64,000 nucleotides of DNA from Myotis daubentonii (taxonomy: Eukaryota; Chordata; Mammalia; Chiroptera; Vespertilionidae): NCBI RefSeq assembly GCF_963259705.1, contig NC_081848.1, positions 53,715,408 through 53,779,407 of the forward strand. The letters run 5' to 3'. The translations under genes were made by a program, and so were the position numbers. Under the pieces are notes generated by a model that was given only the letters and a program-made list of their open reading frames with translations, made no database searches and was not told the DNA's origin. Positions 43,494-53,524 of the stretch are shown here, piece by piece. Positions within the stretch are counted from its first letter, which is position 1, and every line of letters begins with the position of its first letter.

Positions 43494-43955
43494 TTTTTTG
43501 CTCCTGACTTTCCTGGACCCCCGTTGGTGGTGAGATGACCCCCAGGTCTGCGCCGATTCACCTGACCTTCACCCGGTACACCAGTCTATGGAGGACACGG
43601 AACAGGGCGAGTCTGCGTTTTCTCCTCTCACACCGGCACAGTGAGTGATGAAAGCTTTCATTTTTGGCTTGTTGCTTTAATAGGCTACTCTGACCCTTGA
43701 CAGACAGCTCAGCTCTCTCTCCCAACTTGGCTGGGCTCCTGACAAAACCCTTCGTTCTGCTTCCCCAATGCAGGCTTGGCTTCATGGGCCTAGGTCCGTA
43801 CTTGATTTTATTCTCTGCGCTTGCTGTCTTGAGATCTTAATAATTTTGAATAAGTGGCTCCACCTTTCCACGTTACACTGGTCCTACCAAATGATGTGGT
43901 TGGTCCTGCCCTAATGTTAACATTTTACATAGCCATGGTACATTTATGGAAACTG
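43494..43955. other. Unassigned, CpG-containing stretch
   Basis: Contains more CpG than the surroundings (43530-43640). 'ctgtcttgagatcttaataa' near 43828 looks like old LTR or LINE sequence. No exon signal. Confidence 0.35.
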
Positions 43956-43959
43956 AGAA

Positions 43960-44170
43960 ATTAACATGGATTGGTACAGCATTGTTAGCTAACCTACAGA
44001 CTTTGTTTGGATTTTACCAGTTTTTCTACAAATGTCCTTTTGTGTTCCAGAATAAGGATATCATATTATATTTAGTTGTCCTGTTTCCCAGTCTCCTCTT
44101 AATCTGCAACATTTCTTTGGTCTTTCTTTGTCTTTCACCTGGAAACTTTGGAAGAGTCCTAACCAGTTAA
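43960..44170 (-). mobile_element. L1M 3' UTR fragment
   Basis: 'atattatatttagttgtcct' and 'gtttcccagtctcctcttaa' followed by 'tggtctttctttgtctttca' match old L1M on the reverse strand. Confidence 0.65.
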
Positions 44171-44454
44171 CTTTTTAGAACGTTCCACAGTTTGTGTTGG
44201 CCTGATGTGTTCTCTTGATTAGACCGAGGTTACAGATTTTTGGGGGAAAATACCACAGAGGTGAAGATTCCTCAACGTGACTTATCATGACCACTTGATG
44301 AGGGTAGTGTCTGCCACGTTTCCCAACTATGAAGTTACTATATTTTCTGTTCCATACTCTTATCTGTTCAAATGGAATAACTAATTCCAGCTGGAAGAGA
44401 ATTAAGCCCCACCTCCTGGCGGGAGGAATATCTAACAACTTGTGAACAAATGTT

Positions 44455-44805
44455 CCAACCACCCAGCAATAAATAAATATTTGGAGGTGACACTTCGAGA
44501 CTCGGCAAATATCCTATTTCTCTTTGATGTTTCAGCTGCTAATTTTAGCATTTATCGGTGGATCTTTCCTGCAGCAATTATTACCAAGGTGTTGGTGGTG
44601 TTCGAATGGTGATCTTTTATTTTAAGAGGGGACTTTAAAATTCTAGTGTTAACTTCATTTGTGTAGTGATTTGTTCTTTTCACTGAATGAGCAAAGCCTG
44701 CACTCCACCTGCAGCCTTCAGGTTCGCAATGAAACTTGGTTCAATTGAGCTGAATTGAATCACTTTTACCAGATGATGTTTAAAGACAGCAAAAGACGGA
44801 TGGCT
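44455..44805. promoter_or_regulatory. Weak candidate conserved block
   Basis: Repeat-free 350 bp with CpGs ('cacttcgagactcggcaaat'), 'gctgctaattttagcattta' and 'ttgagctgaattgaatcact'. Similar texture to the other candidates but short and weaker. Confidence 0.28.
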
Positions 44806-44810
44806 GGGCT

Positions 44811-45182
44811 GTGGTTCCAGGGACAGGTATATTACCTGGAAACTTGCTGGGAATGTGAATTATCAAGTCCCACCCCACACCTATTCAGTTAGAAGTTGTA
44901 GGGGTGGCGCTCAGCAACCTGTGTTTTAAGGCCCTCTAGATCAGTGGTCGGCAAACTCATTAGTCAACAGAGCCAAATATCAACAGTACAACGATTGAAA
45001 TTTCTTTTGAGAGCCAAATTTTTTAAACTTAAACTATACAGGTAGATACATTGTTATTAACTCAATTAGGGTACTCCTAAGGCTTAGGAAGAGCCACACT
45101 CAAGGGGCCAAAGAGCCGCATGTGGCTCTTGAGCCGCAGTTTGCCGACCACAGCTCTAGGTGATTCCAATACCCACCACTGA
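44811..45182 (+). mobile_element. MER5A-type hAT split by a younger hAT
   Basis: MER5A left part at 44811-44941 ('aacttgctgggaatgtgaat', 'gctcagcaacctgtgtttta', 'aggccctctagat'). Its right part resumes at 45154 ('ctctaggtgattccaatacc', 'caccactgatg'). Confidence 0.85.
44942..45153 (+). mobile_element. Non-autonomous hAT MITE, family B
   Basis: 212 bp with ends CAGTGGTCGGCAAACTCA and GTTTGCCGACCACAG, flanked by 8-bp duplications CTCTAGAT (44934-44941) and CTCTAGGT (45154-45161). Right third holds 'agagccacactcaaggggcc' and 'gccgcatgtggctcttgagc', nearly identical to the right arm of the element at 53.5 kb. No transposase. Confidence 0.95.
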
Positions 45183-45231
45183 TGTAGGGGATTCTTTAGT
45201 AATTAACTGTGTATATTCTAATGCTCTACAG

Positions 45232-45537
45232 CAGCGGTTCTCAACCTGTGGGTCGTGACCCCTTTGGGGGTCGAACGACCCTTTCACAGGGGTCGCCTAA
45301 GACCATTGGAAAACACATATATAATTACATATTGTTTTTGTGATTAATCACTATGCTTTAATTATGTTCAATTTGTAACAATGAAAATACATCCTGCATA
45401 TCAGATGTTTACGATTCATAACAGTAGCAAAATTACAGTTATGAAGTAGCAATGAAAATAATTTTATGGTTGGGGGTCACCACAACATGAGGAACTGTAT
45501 TAAAGGGTCGTGGCATTAGGAAGGTTGAGAACCACTG
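45232..45537 (+). mobile_element. SPIN-type hAT element, complete non-autonomous copy
   Basis: 306 bp with inverted ends CAGCGGTTCTCAACCTGTGG and (read in reverse) CAGTGGTTCTCAACCTTCCT. Interior phrases 'gtcgaacgaccctttcacag', 'attgtttttgtgattaatca', 'ttacagttatgaagtagcaa' and 'tggttgggggtcaccacaac' agree with the SPIN non-autonomous consensus as I remember it. Flanking 8-bp duplications are CTCTACAG (45224-45231) and CTCTATAG (45538-45545). SPIN families are known for horizontal transfer among tetrapods. No coding sequence. Confidence 0.93.
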
Positions 45538-45619
45538 CTCTATAGGGACACAGGTCCCATTGAAACCACTATCTTTCCTGCAGTCCTGAATGACTGTTCT
45601 GTGGATGAATGAATAAACC

Positions 45620-45780
45620 GGCTGATTGTTTAAATCAATTTAATCAACATGTATGGAGTGCCCAGTCTATGCCAAGCATTGTTCTTTGTCCTGGAGATAT
45701 TACCATCCTGAGCTTGAGAAGTTCATCATCTAGTGAGTGAAACCATATGATAATATATAATTGAACAACATGTTAAGTCT
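45620..45780 (-). mobile_element. L2 LINE 3' fragment, reverse
   Basis: 'ctatgccaagcattgttctt' and 'gagcttgagaagttcatcat' match reverse L2. Confidence 0.65.
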
Positions 45781-45789
45781 CTAATAGGC

Positions 45790-45960
45790 ACTTGGGCAAA
45801 CCATGCTCATGATGCCTACGACTTTTTGAGAATCTGTTATTTGCCAGATAGTTTCATGTACAGTACCTTATTTATAGATGCTAAAACTGTGTCTCTGAGA
45901 GGTAAAATCTCAGGAATGGAGCTTGAACCCTCGTCCTGCTGACCCCAGAATCTCTTTTCT
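45790..45960 (-). mobile_element. MIR SINE
   Basis: 'aatctgttatttgccagata' and 'gctaaaactgtgtctctgag' with 'ggaatggagcttgaaccctc' follow reverse MIR order. Confidence 0.65.
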
Positions 45961-46364
45961 CATTGCCAATCTGCTCTTGTCCAAGGAGTGACTCATTCTG
46001 TTTTGGGTGGAGGGGGTAGGTGTGCAGTTTGTTAGAAGGAGTGGAATAAATGCTAGTTTTTCAGGTGGAAAAGGTGGACAGGGAACTCCAGGCAGAGGGA
46101 ATCTCTTGCAAAAAGCATAGGTTGTGAAAGTATGAAGCCTGTTGATCCAAGGTAGGTGATCCCACTGAAGCTAGAATAAGAGCTGCTGGATAGTGAGGGA
46201 AGGAGGGGCTGAAGAGGTGGGCTGGGCTAGAGGAGGTGGTGGCTCAGATGCCTTGAGGTCCACTTCCTGCTGGTTGCAGAGAGCAGTGTGCTGTGGGTGG
46301 AAAATCTATGGGAACCGTAGTACAAATTACATCTGAGTCTCCCTGAAGGGAAGTGGCCTACTAG
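45961..46364. other. Unassigned, ancient repeat trace
   Basis: 'actccaggcagagggaatct' at about 46087 belongs to the unnamed dispersed repeat. Otherwise nothing. Confidence 0.4.
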
Positions 46365-46640
46365 GGTGATTAGTAGCACAGGGTTTGGCATTATACAGAC
46401 TGGGGTTTAGATGCATCTGTAATATGTACAATAATAATCACAGCATTCACAGGCACTTACCATGCATCGGGAATTTTCCTACCTACTTTACATGAACCCA
46501 TTTGTTTATATTTGTGACAACTTTATGGAATTAATAACATTATTATTCCCATTTTATAGAGAGGAAATTGAGACATGCAGAGGATAAGTTCATAGAACTA
46601 TTAAGCAAGGTAGATGGGATTCAAATGCAAAATTTTGAAG
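46365..46640 (-). mobile_element. MIR fragments, plus then minus
   Basis: A short plus-strand MIR head (46370-46420) abuts a reverse MIR (46425-46635: 'cttaccatgcatcgggaatt', 'attattcccattttatagag', 'taagcaaggtagatgggatt'). Confidence 0.7.
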
Positions 46641-46866
46641 GTTTTTTTTAAATATTTGAAGCCACTTAAAATTCTTGTTTGAAAAAGAGTGAGGATATAA
46701 TGGAATCAAATCAATGAACTTATTAAATGTGCCTTTTATTCATCAAAGTAGGTTTTGGAAGGACCCAGGCTAAGCAAGCCTTATTCTAGTCTGGAGTTCC
46801 TCTAAATTCTTAAAATAAATAATAATAACATTTATTAATAACATAATAATAATACATTATTAAAAT

Positions 46867-46916
46867 TATATATATATATATACATATATATGTATATATA
46901 TATATATATGTATATT
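46867..46916. repeat. (TA)n microsatellite with ATG/CAT variants
   Basis: About 50 bp of TATATA with TACATA and TGTATA variants; self-complementary and likely hypervariable. Confidence 0.9.
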
Positions 46917-46966
46917 TTCTGATGTCTATTTTATTGCAATTTCACCTGAAGTAAAGAACAGTGGCA

Positions 46967-47185
46967 CCCTGCTGGTGTGGTTCAGTTGGTTGAGTGTTGT
47001 CCCATGCACCAGGAGGTCACCTGATTCGATTCCCTGTCAGGGCACATGCCCAGGTTTCAGGCTTTATCCTCAGTAGGCGGTGTGCAAGAGGCAGCCAATT
47101 GATGTTTCTGTCTCATTGATGTCTCTATCTCTCCCTATCCCTTTCTCTCTATCTCTAAAAAAAAAAAAAAATCAATACAACATAT
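46967..47185 (+). mobile_element. Ves SINE
   Basis: Head 'ccctgctggtgtggttcagt', B-box-like 'tgattcgattccctgtcagg', 'ttgatgtttctgtctcattg', pyrimidine body and a 15-A tail. A 15-bp duplication flanks it: TAAAGAACAGTGGCA (46952-46966) and TAAAGAACAGTGACA (47186-47200), one mismatch. Confidence 0.95.
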
Positions 47186-47345
47186 TAAAGAACAGTGACA
47201 ATTGATATTAGAGGCAATGAATGAAATCTGGAAGGTACAATCTCTGGCCTCCCTATTATGAACTTAGACTTCTTGAAGGTCTCGTAATGAACACAACTGT
47301 TATTACAAGGCTGTCTTTCACCCTCACAGATGGGAAGGCCTAGAC

Positions 47346-47559
47346 TAGGGGTGGGCAAACTTTTTGACTCGAGGGCCACAATGGGTTCTTAAACTGGACC
47401 GGAGGGCCGGAACAAAAGCATGGATGGAGTGTTTGTGTGAACTTATATAAATTCAAAGTAAACATCATTACATAAAAGGGTACGGCCTTTTTTTTTTTAG
47501 TTTTATTCATTTCAAATGGGCCGGATCAGGCCCGCGGGCCTGTAGTTTGCCCACGGCTG
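47346..47559 (+). mobile_element. Non-autonomous hAT MITE, family A
   Basis: 214 bp, ends TAGGGGTGGGCAAACTTT and GTTTGCCCACGGCTG, flanked by a perfect 8-bp duplication GCCTAGAC (47338-47345 and 47560-47567). The first base is T instead of the expected C. Sequence matches the inverted copy at 39034-39248. Confidence 0.95.
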
Positions 47560-47567
47560 GCCTAGAC

Positions 47568-47989
47568 ACTCCCCAGGAGATGGGCGGTGGTGGGAGCGAT
47601 TTTCACCCCACTTATCTCTTCAATATCAGCAATTTCTGTGTGTTTCTGACAGCAATGGATGTCATGCTGGGTAATCCTCTTCCTGTTGTGAAGGGACCTA
47701 AGCAATTACCAGTGAAGTATTCATGAAAGATCCAAGGAGAAAAGATAACTAATGACAGTTTTTATCAGATCTACCAACAAATGAGAAAACACACTTTGGA
47801 GAAAACAAAGATTTTTTTTCTTTTTGGAGGTAAAGTTGTGTTATGTGTTTGAGTGTGTCTGATTGCATATGTTTTAAAAATCTTATCGGTATTAATACTA
47901 ATGAATTAATTTCACTTTAAGGCCTGCCTTCATCTTGTTACAGAATTATGTGAGAATAAAAAAAAAAGTTGGCCCACTAACTTCTCTTA
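47568..47989. other. Intergenic sequence, nothing recognised
   Basis: AT-rich; no features visible. Confidence 0.45.
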
Positions 47990-48540
47990 TACTTCATCCT
48001 TGCAATGCTACTATCTCTTATACTCATGGCAACCAGAGTGGTCTTTTGAAACATAAACAGATCATAACCTGCCCTTCCTTAAAATGTTCTCCACGATATC
48101 TCACGGCACTTAGAATAAAACTGAGCTTGAGCCTCACCATGGCCTTCAAGGCCCTGAGGATCTGGCCTCTGCCCCCTCTCCAGCGTGCTCTGAGCCAGTC
48201 TCCTCTGGGCTCTAGCTCACTGCCTTCTCAGACCTTTAACCACTCTGAGCCCGTGCTCCTCTCAGAGCTCTTGCACCTGCTGGTCCTGCTGGTCGGAAGC
48301 AGGAACCACCCATCCGCTCACTCTGCCTCGCTTTTCCTTGTATGATGGTCTTCAGAGCATTTATCACTTTCTGACATTGTCCTTTGTTTCTGTGTTTAGT
48401 GTCTGCCCTCCCCTCAGCATAAGCCACATAAGAGAGGAACCTCATCTCTCTTATCCACCACTGCATGCCAGCACCTGGCAGAGTACCTGGACACTAACAG
48501 CTGCCCTAAATGTTTTTGAATGACTGACTGACAATTAATG
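47990..48540 (+). mobile_element. L2 LINE, about 550 bp
   Basis: Long L2 3' copy: 'catggccttcaaggccctga', 'gaggatctggcctctgcccc', 'ctcagagctcttgcacctgc', 'catttatcactttctgacat', 'gccagcacctggcagagtac', then TGAATGACTGAC. The 136-codon frame at 47935-48345 is L2 3' sequence read in frame and not a gene. Confidence 0.9.
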
Positions 48541-49011
48541 AATGTAAAACTCGGCTTCCATCCCTATGCACTGTGCTGTTCCTGGTCTAGTTTTTCTGTT
48601 TGTGTTCTAATTAAGCATGGGAGGAAGTTCCAGTCAGCTCACCAAGTAAGAGTGAGTGCTCTGTGGGTCATGGAGATCTGGCTCAGAAACTGGCCAAACC
48701 TTGATGAATCAGGTTAGAACAGGTATTTAGGACTCAGGGGCTGTATATGAAAGAGAATAGCTCATCCTCAAGTTTGAGACTTGGGTGTCAGGGAGTTTAC
48801 TGAAAGAAATGTTTGCTGGACAGTCAAAAGTTACAATTATGTTTTCCAAACTGAATGAATGATGCCATGAAGGGGCTTCAGAGAGCTTCCTTTAGCAAAT
48901 AAGCCCATTAATTAAATTTCTAAAATACCTTCTACCTCTATTCTGAAACTTCTGTTTCTATTGTACTGACCTAGTTAAGGTTTACTTTTCCCTCTTCTGA
49001 AGGAGATTCTG
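48541..49011. other. Intergenic sequence, nothing recognised
   Basis: No features visible. Confidence 0.45.
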
Positions 49012-49023
49012 AGGACCTTTCTT

Positions 49024-49256
49024 TTTTCTTTTTTTTTTTTTAAAAATATATTTTATTGATTTTTTACAGAGAGGAGGGGAGAGGGATATAGAGCTAGAAA
49101 CATCGATGAGAGAGAAACATCGACCAGCTGCCTCCTGCACACCCCCCACTGGGGATGTGCCCGCAACCAAGGTACATGCCCTTGACCGGAATTGAACCTG
49201 GGACCTTTCAGTCTGCAGGCCGATGCTCTATCCACTGAGCCAAACCAGTTAGGGCA
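49024..49256 (-). mobile_element. Ves SINE, well preserved
   Basis: Reverse Ves with T/A tail at left, 'agaaacatcgatgagagaga', 'cagctgcctcctgcacaccc', 'gaattgaacctgggaccttt' and head 'actgagccaaaccagttagg'. Flanked by AGGACCTTTCTT (49012-49023) and AGGATCTTTCTT (49257-49268), one mismatch. Confidence 0.96.
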
Positions 49257-49640
49257 AGGATCTTTCTTAAAGGCTAATGCAACCATGGAAATCCCCTGCT
49301 TGCCCCTCAAAACAGGGATCCCAGCCTGAGGCTGCCCATCAGTTACCATCAGATGGAGGCAAAAGAATGTTTGCTGCCCAGTGTTAATCAGTTGTCAATC
49401 CATTGTGGTCATTCTCCTTGTAGACATTGACCCTCTTTTATTCCTAGTTGCCAAATACAGTTCATTTGTACACCTACCTCCTCTGCCCAAAGTTCTACAT
49501 TTACCATTTCTTACCAATCAGAAGAGAGTAGCAGAGAGGAAAGTGTTCCTCATGATTCAACCTAGAAACTAAGATGTTTTTGTAGGAATCATGGTGCAAG
49601 AACTCGATGCCATGTCTCACTCCAAGGAGCTCCTTTAGAA

Positions 49641-49851
49641 CAGAGGTGGGGAACCTTTTTTCTGCCAAGGGCCATTTGGATACTAGTATTTATAACATCA
49701 TTTGCGGGCCATACAAAATTATCAACTTAAAAATTAGCCTGCTATATTTGGTCAAACATTTAATTAACTCACCCCTAATGCCTTGGCAGGGCCAGGCCAA
49801 ATGATTTCGAGGGCCTTATAGGGCCCGTGGGCTGGACGTTCCCCACCCCTG
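49641..49851 (+). mobile_element. Non-autonomous hAT MITE, family C
   Basis: 211 bp with ends CAGAGGTGGGGAACCTTTT and ACGTTCCCCACCCCTG, flanked by a perfect 8-bp duplication CTTTAGAA (49633-49640 and 49852-49859). Interior 'gccaagggccatttggatac' and 'catttgcgggccatacaaaa' is a known bat nhAT type. Non-coding. Confidence 0.95.
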
Positions 49852-49859
49852 CTTTAGAA

Positions 49860-50299
49860 AAAGGTCATATAAGATGCCTCCATAATAGCCAGTGGAAGCA
49901 TTATGAGAGACAAATGCAGCAAGGCTACCAATATGAGTTTTGTCCTTAATCTGAAGATTTTTGTTCAGTGAGGTCTTAGTTGATAAATTTTATTTTAAAG
50001 AAATTTAATTTATTAGAAAAAAATTCTCAATTTTCTTTTGTGAGCTTTTTGAATTTTGTGAAATACAGTGTTTATCCATGAGCATGTGAAAATCTTCCAG
50101 GTAAATCTTGGACCAAGGGTCACTCCTGCATCCAGGAATGTCCTTCCCGATCAGAGCATCAGTAGATGAGAGTAAAACTCAAATGACATAAATACTACAT
50201 GTTTGTAAAAAGGCATTTACAAAACTGGCGATCAAGGGAACACATTTTTCAAGATATTAATATGTCACAAAAATATTTAGTGCACGATTGTTACATTTA
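49860..50299. other. AT-rich intergenic sequence
   Basis: No repeat, exon or RNA gene recognised. Confidence 0.4.
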
Positions 50300-50415
50300 C
50301 TTTAAAAGAAGATCCATGAAAAGAGGGACGTTGTCTTGTTTACTGTTGTGTTTCCAGCATTAAAGCAGAGCCTTGCTCATAGCACCAAATGTATTTATTT
50401 TTGAGTTAAATGTGT
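50300..50415 (+). mobile_element. L2 LINE 3' end fragment
   Basis: 'gagggacgttgtcttgttta' and 'agagccttgctcatagcacc' match the L2 3' region. Confidence 0.6.
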
Positions 50416-52330
50416 TCAACTTAAATAGGTTTCTTTGCTGCATGACTTCTCAGAGTCGTATTATGCTTATGTACTTAGAACAGCTTCAAGAGGAGGCCCT
50501 ACCTAACCTGCCTTACTTTCTGAACTTGGTGACCCTAGGGCACATCTCTTACTGTCTACTGGAACAGTGTTTCATTAACGACAATTTGGGAAATGCTGAA
50601 TGAAATGAAAAGAACAGGTAAACATTTCCAAGGCAAAAGAAAGTACAGGTGGTATATTTGACTTGAAAAAGTTAAATCTACAGTCTAAGCTCTGTTGCAA
50701 CCTTTTGCTAACCTATATATTTTGATTCTTGAGTGAGAGAGAGATGCTTGAGATGGGAAAAGTGACAGCCCTTGGGCATGCAGAAAACAATTCCTACTGC
50801 TCTGAGCCTGGATAGTAGATAAATTGACATCTAGAAGCTTCTCATGGAACCCAATGACAGGGGTTGTCCACAGAGTGGCTGTATCTTGTAAAGGGTTGCT
50901 TGAAGTTTATCTATTCAATTGGCTGTGGCTAGGACAGGGGACACTGATGGTTGGGTCTCTTTTCTCTTTTTCCATGTGAGTTTATTCACCTTTTGTTGTT
51001 GTTGTTGTTGTTCTATGTTGTATGTCTATGGGACATACATTAATGTGTGGTCTGGGTTTATTACTACAGAGGAACTTAGGCACAGAGGATGCTGGGTTGA
51101 TAGTGAGTGTCCTTGAGTGACCTTGGACCTGTTGTAAGTCTCCTCCTCCAAAAGATGGGGATGATAATATTTATTTCCTAAGATTGTGAAGGTCAAATAG
51201 GATGAAATATATCCACCTATTACAACAACTAGCTATGATCATTGGAATCATTGGTAATAGTAATAAAGATAATATTTCTGGGAGTTCACTTAACTCATAA
51301 CTTATATTTCATTTTAAAACATATATTTCTGAGAACTCTGCATATAGTGCTTTATAAGAAGACCCTGCAAGTTATTTCTTTTAATGCAAAACACATGCTT
51401 CAGGGAAGTTGCTAGGTGGTTTTGAAAGTGGGTGTGCAGTGGCAAGAGGGGATTGCTTGCCAATGTGAACTTTCTCACTCACCTTCTGTCATTGCTTCCT
51501 GCCTCTAAAGAAAATAAAACGAACAATGTCTAACCTGGAGGAAAAAAGGGAAGAAAAATTGGGACTCTTGCCTCTCCAGCTATTTGTTCACTATCCCATT
51601 TCAGTTTCATGTTATACCCTCTTTTTATTTGGCCTAATAATTTCCAAGGCCAAAAGTCTATAATTCCAGTTATTTGGATTCTCCTCTACTATATGAGTAA
51701 CATACAACATAGCAGGAAAGAATAAGCCCTTTTCTGCATGTCATTGTTTAAGGCGGGGTATGTTCACCTGGTATGTTCACTTTTGGCTCCTAGGTCATGA
51801 TTACACTTGTCAACTGGCCTCATTTTGTCCTAAGGTCTCAGCCCAGCCACCTGGAGGGCCTCTTTCAACCTGAGACACTCTAAAGAAAACAGAAACATTG
51901 ATAGCTGATCATGTACAAGGTAGAATTATATTTAATTTACAAAGCACATAGTTTAGGCCCAATTGTGTATTTATCCTGCAAATACTGTAGCCCAAGTACT
52001 TAGAACAGTGCCTGACACATGGGAGGAACTCAATGATTGCTTATTGAATAAAAACTATTAAATCTAAACTTTGCTACAATGTTTAAAGTATGAAGAGGAA
52101 ATCAATCAAACAAACAAAAAAAGCAATGACCCTTAGTTTCATGCTCAGATAACCCATACTATCCCCATATGAGTAATGTATAAATCAGATTTAAAAAGTT
52201 AAACTAAACAGAAATTATTGGAAGAATGCTATGAAAGGAGCGGTGTGGAGGAGGTGATTTTTGAGGATCCTTCCACCTCTGATAGGCTACAGTTCTTAAT
52301 TTATTGAGGCCCAGTCACCCCAGTTCTACT
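50416..52330. other. Intergenic with small MIR/L2 scraps
   Basis: A weak MIR 3' trace lies at 51110-51250 ('aaaagatggggatgataata') and an L2/MIR 3' end at 51980-52050 ('agaacagtgcctgacacatg'). A short (GTT)n is at 50994-51012. Nothing gene-like. Confidence 0.4.
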
Positions 52331-52337
52331 TGGAACC

Positions 52338-52568
52338 TCACAGCAGCAAACTCCTTGCCTGTTTCAGCTGGTTCAGGCCTTGGAGGACTTGGGGGGGCCT
52401 GGGAGTCTGTCTTGGGACGTAACTATTTACACCACTGGTTTCTCCTCGATGTGATTGGAAATAATCTCTAAAAACTTTGATGAGCATCTTCTCCAGTTTC
52501 TGTACAGACCCCATCACCGCACAAATGAATACTGTGCAGTTCCGAGGGATGCTGACTGCCTGCTCCAT
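52338..52568 (-). other. Short ORF of unknown status
   Basis: A 76-codon ATG frame on the minus strand has a fairly ordinary amino-acid mix (no low complexity) and is followed on the same strand, within about 50 bp, by AATAAA. I recognise no family, and no promoter, intron boundaries or target duplication are clear. It could be chance, or part of a processed pseudogene or retained exon. Confidence 0.12.
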
Positions 52569-52988
52569 GTTTATTGTGCTTGCGTTTGCCCAGAGTAGAT
52601 GTGGACTGGTGAGCTGAGGCAGCCCGGGGTAAACATTGAGGCAGCCTTCTTTCTAGATATTTCTTGGGAGGGTTTCTTCCTGTCCATTCAAGAGAGGCAG
52701 CTGGTGGTATAGCTTACATCAGAAAACATCTTTGTAAATGCATTCTGCAAATTGTGGAGCAGAGGCCCTGGCTAATGAGGCCTTCTTTAGCTCAAACCAA
52801 GGCCTGTGTCTCTTAAGCACCCCCCGGATGAGTTTGTAATTGCAGTCTAGCTGATGCTAACTGAATGTTAGAGCACCAGGAAAGAATGGTGATTCAGGCT
52901 CTTCAACACCTCCCCTAGATGGTTCAGTGGTCAGACCTCCCCATCCAGACTCAGAACCCACCTGCAACTGAATACCAACTAACATTTA

Positions 52989-53344
52989 GGCTTTAATTTT
53001 TGTTTTTATTTTTTAAATTAAAGATACATTTTATTGAGGAAATTTGATATATAACATTGTGTAAGTGTCCACATTTATACGTTATAATAATTGTCGATGT
53101 GGCAATATTTATCACATTATGTAATTATAGTACAATATTATTATCTGTATTCATTATACTGTGTATTAGATCCCTATGGCTAATTACTACTTGTTACAAG
53201 TTTGTACCCTTAAATACCATCACTGTTATCCCCCACCCTGCACCCCATGTCTTGGTAACCACCATATTACTATGTGTGTTTTTTTTTATGGGTTTTAACT
53301 CTTTTAGAATCCGCATATAAGTGATATCGTATAGTATTTGTCTT
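52989..53344 (-). mobile_element. 5'-truncated L1 with target duplication
   Basis: Reverse L1 3' UTR: T-rich tail at left, 'cattttattgaggaaatttg', 'tattagatccctatggctaa', 'accatcactgttatccccca', 'cttttagaatccgcatataa'. A 14-bp duplication CCAACTAACATTTA (52975-52988) and CCAGCTAACATTTA (53345-53358), one mismatch, brackets it, so both ends of the insertion are preserved. Confidence 0.88.
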
Positions 53345-53374
53345 CCAGCTAACATTTAATGAGCATTTCTGTAC

Positions 53375-53510
53375 ACAACACTACCTGCATCACCCACAAA
53401 TTCACACCTTTTCCATTCATTGATGAGGACACTAAGATTTGGAGACACAGGTTATACAGTTAGTGGCAGAGTGTGTAGATGGTCTGACTCAAGAGCCTGG
53501 TTGGTATGCT
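53375..53510 (-). mobile_element. MIR SINE fragment
   Basis: 'tgatgaggacactaagattt' and 'acagttagtggcagagtgtg' match reverse MIR. Confidence 0.65.
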
Positions 53511-53524
53511 CAGATCATGTATCC

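Noticed and set aside
47935..48345. 136-codon open frame
   Set aside because: Lies within a clear L2 3' copy, not in a coding part of the LINE.
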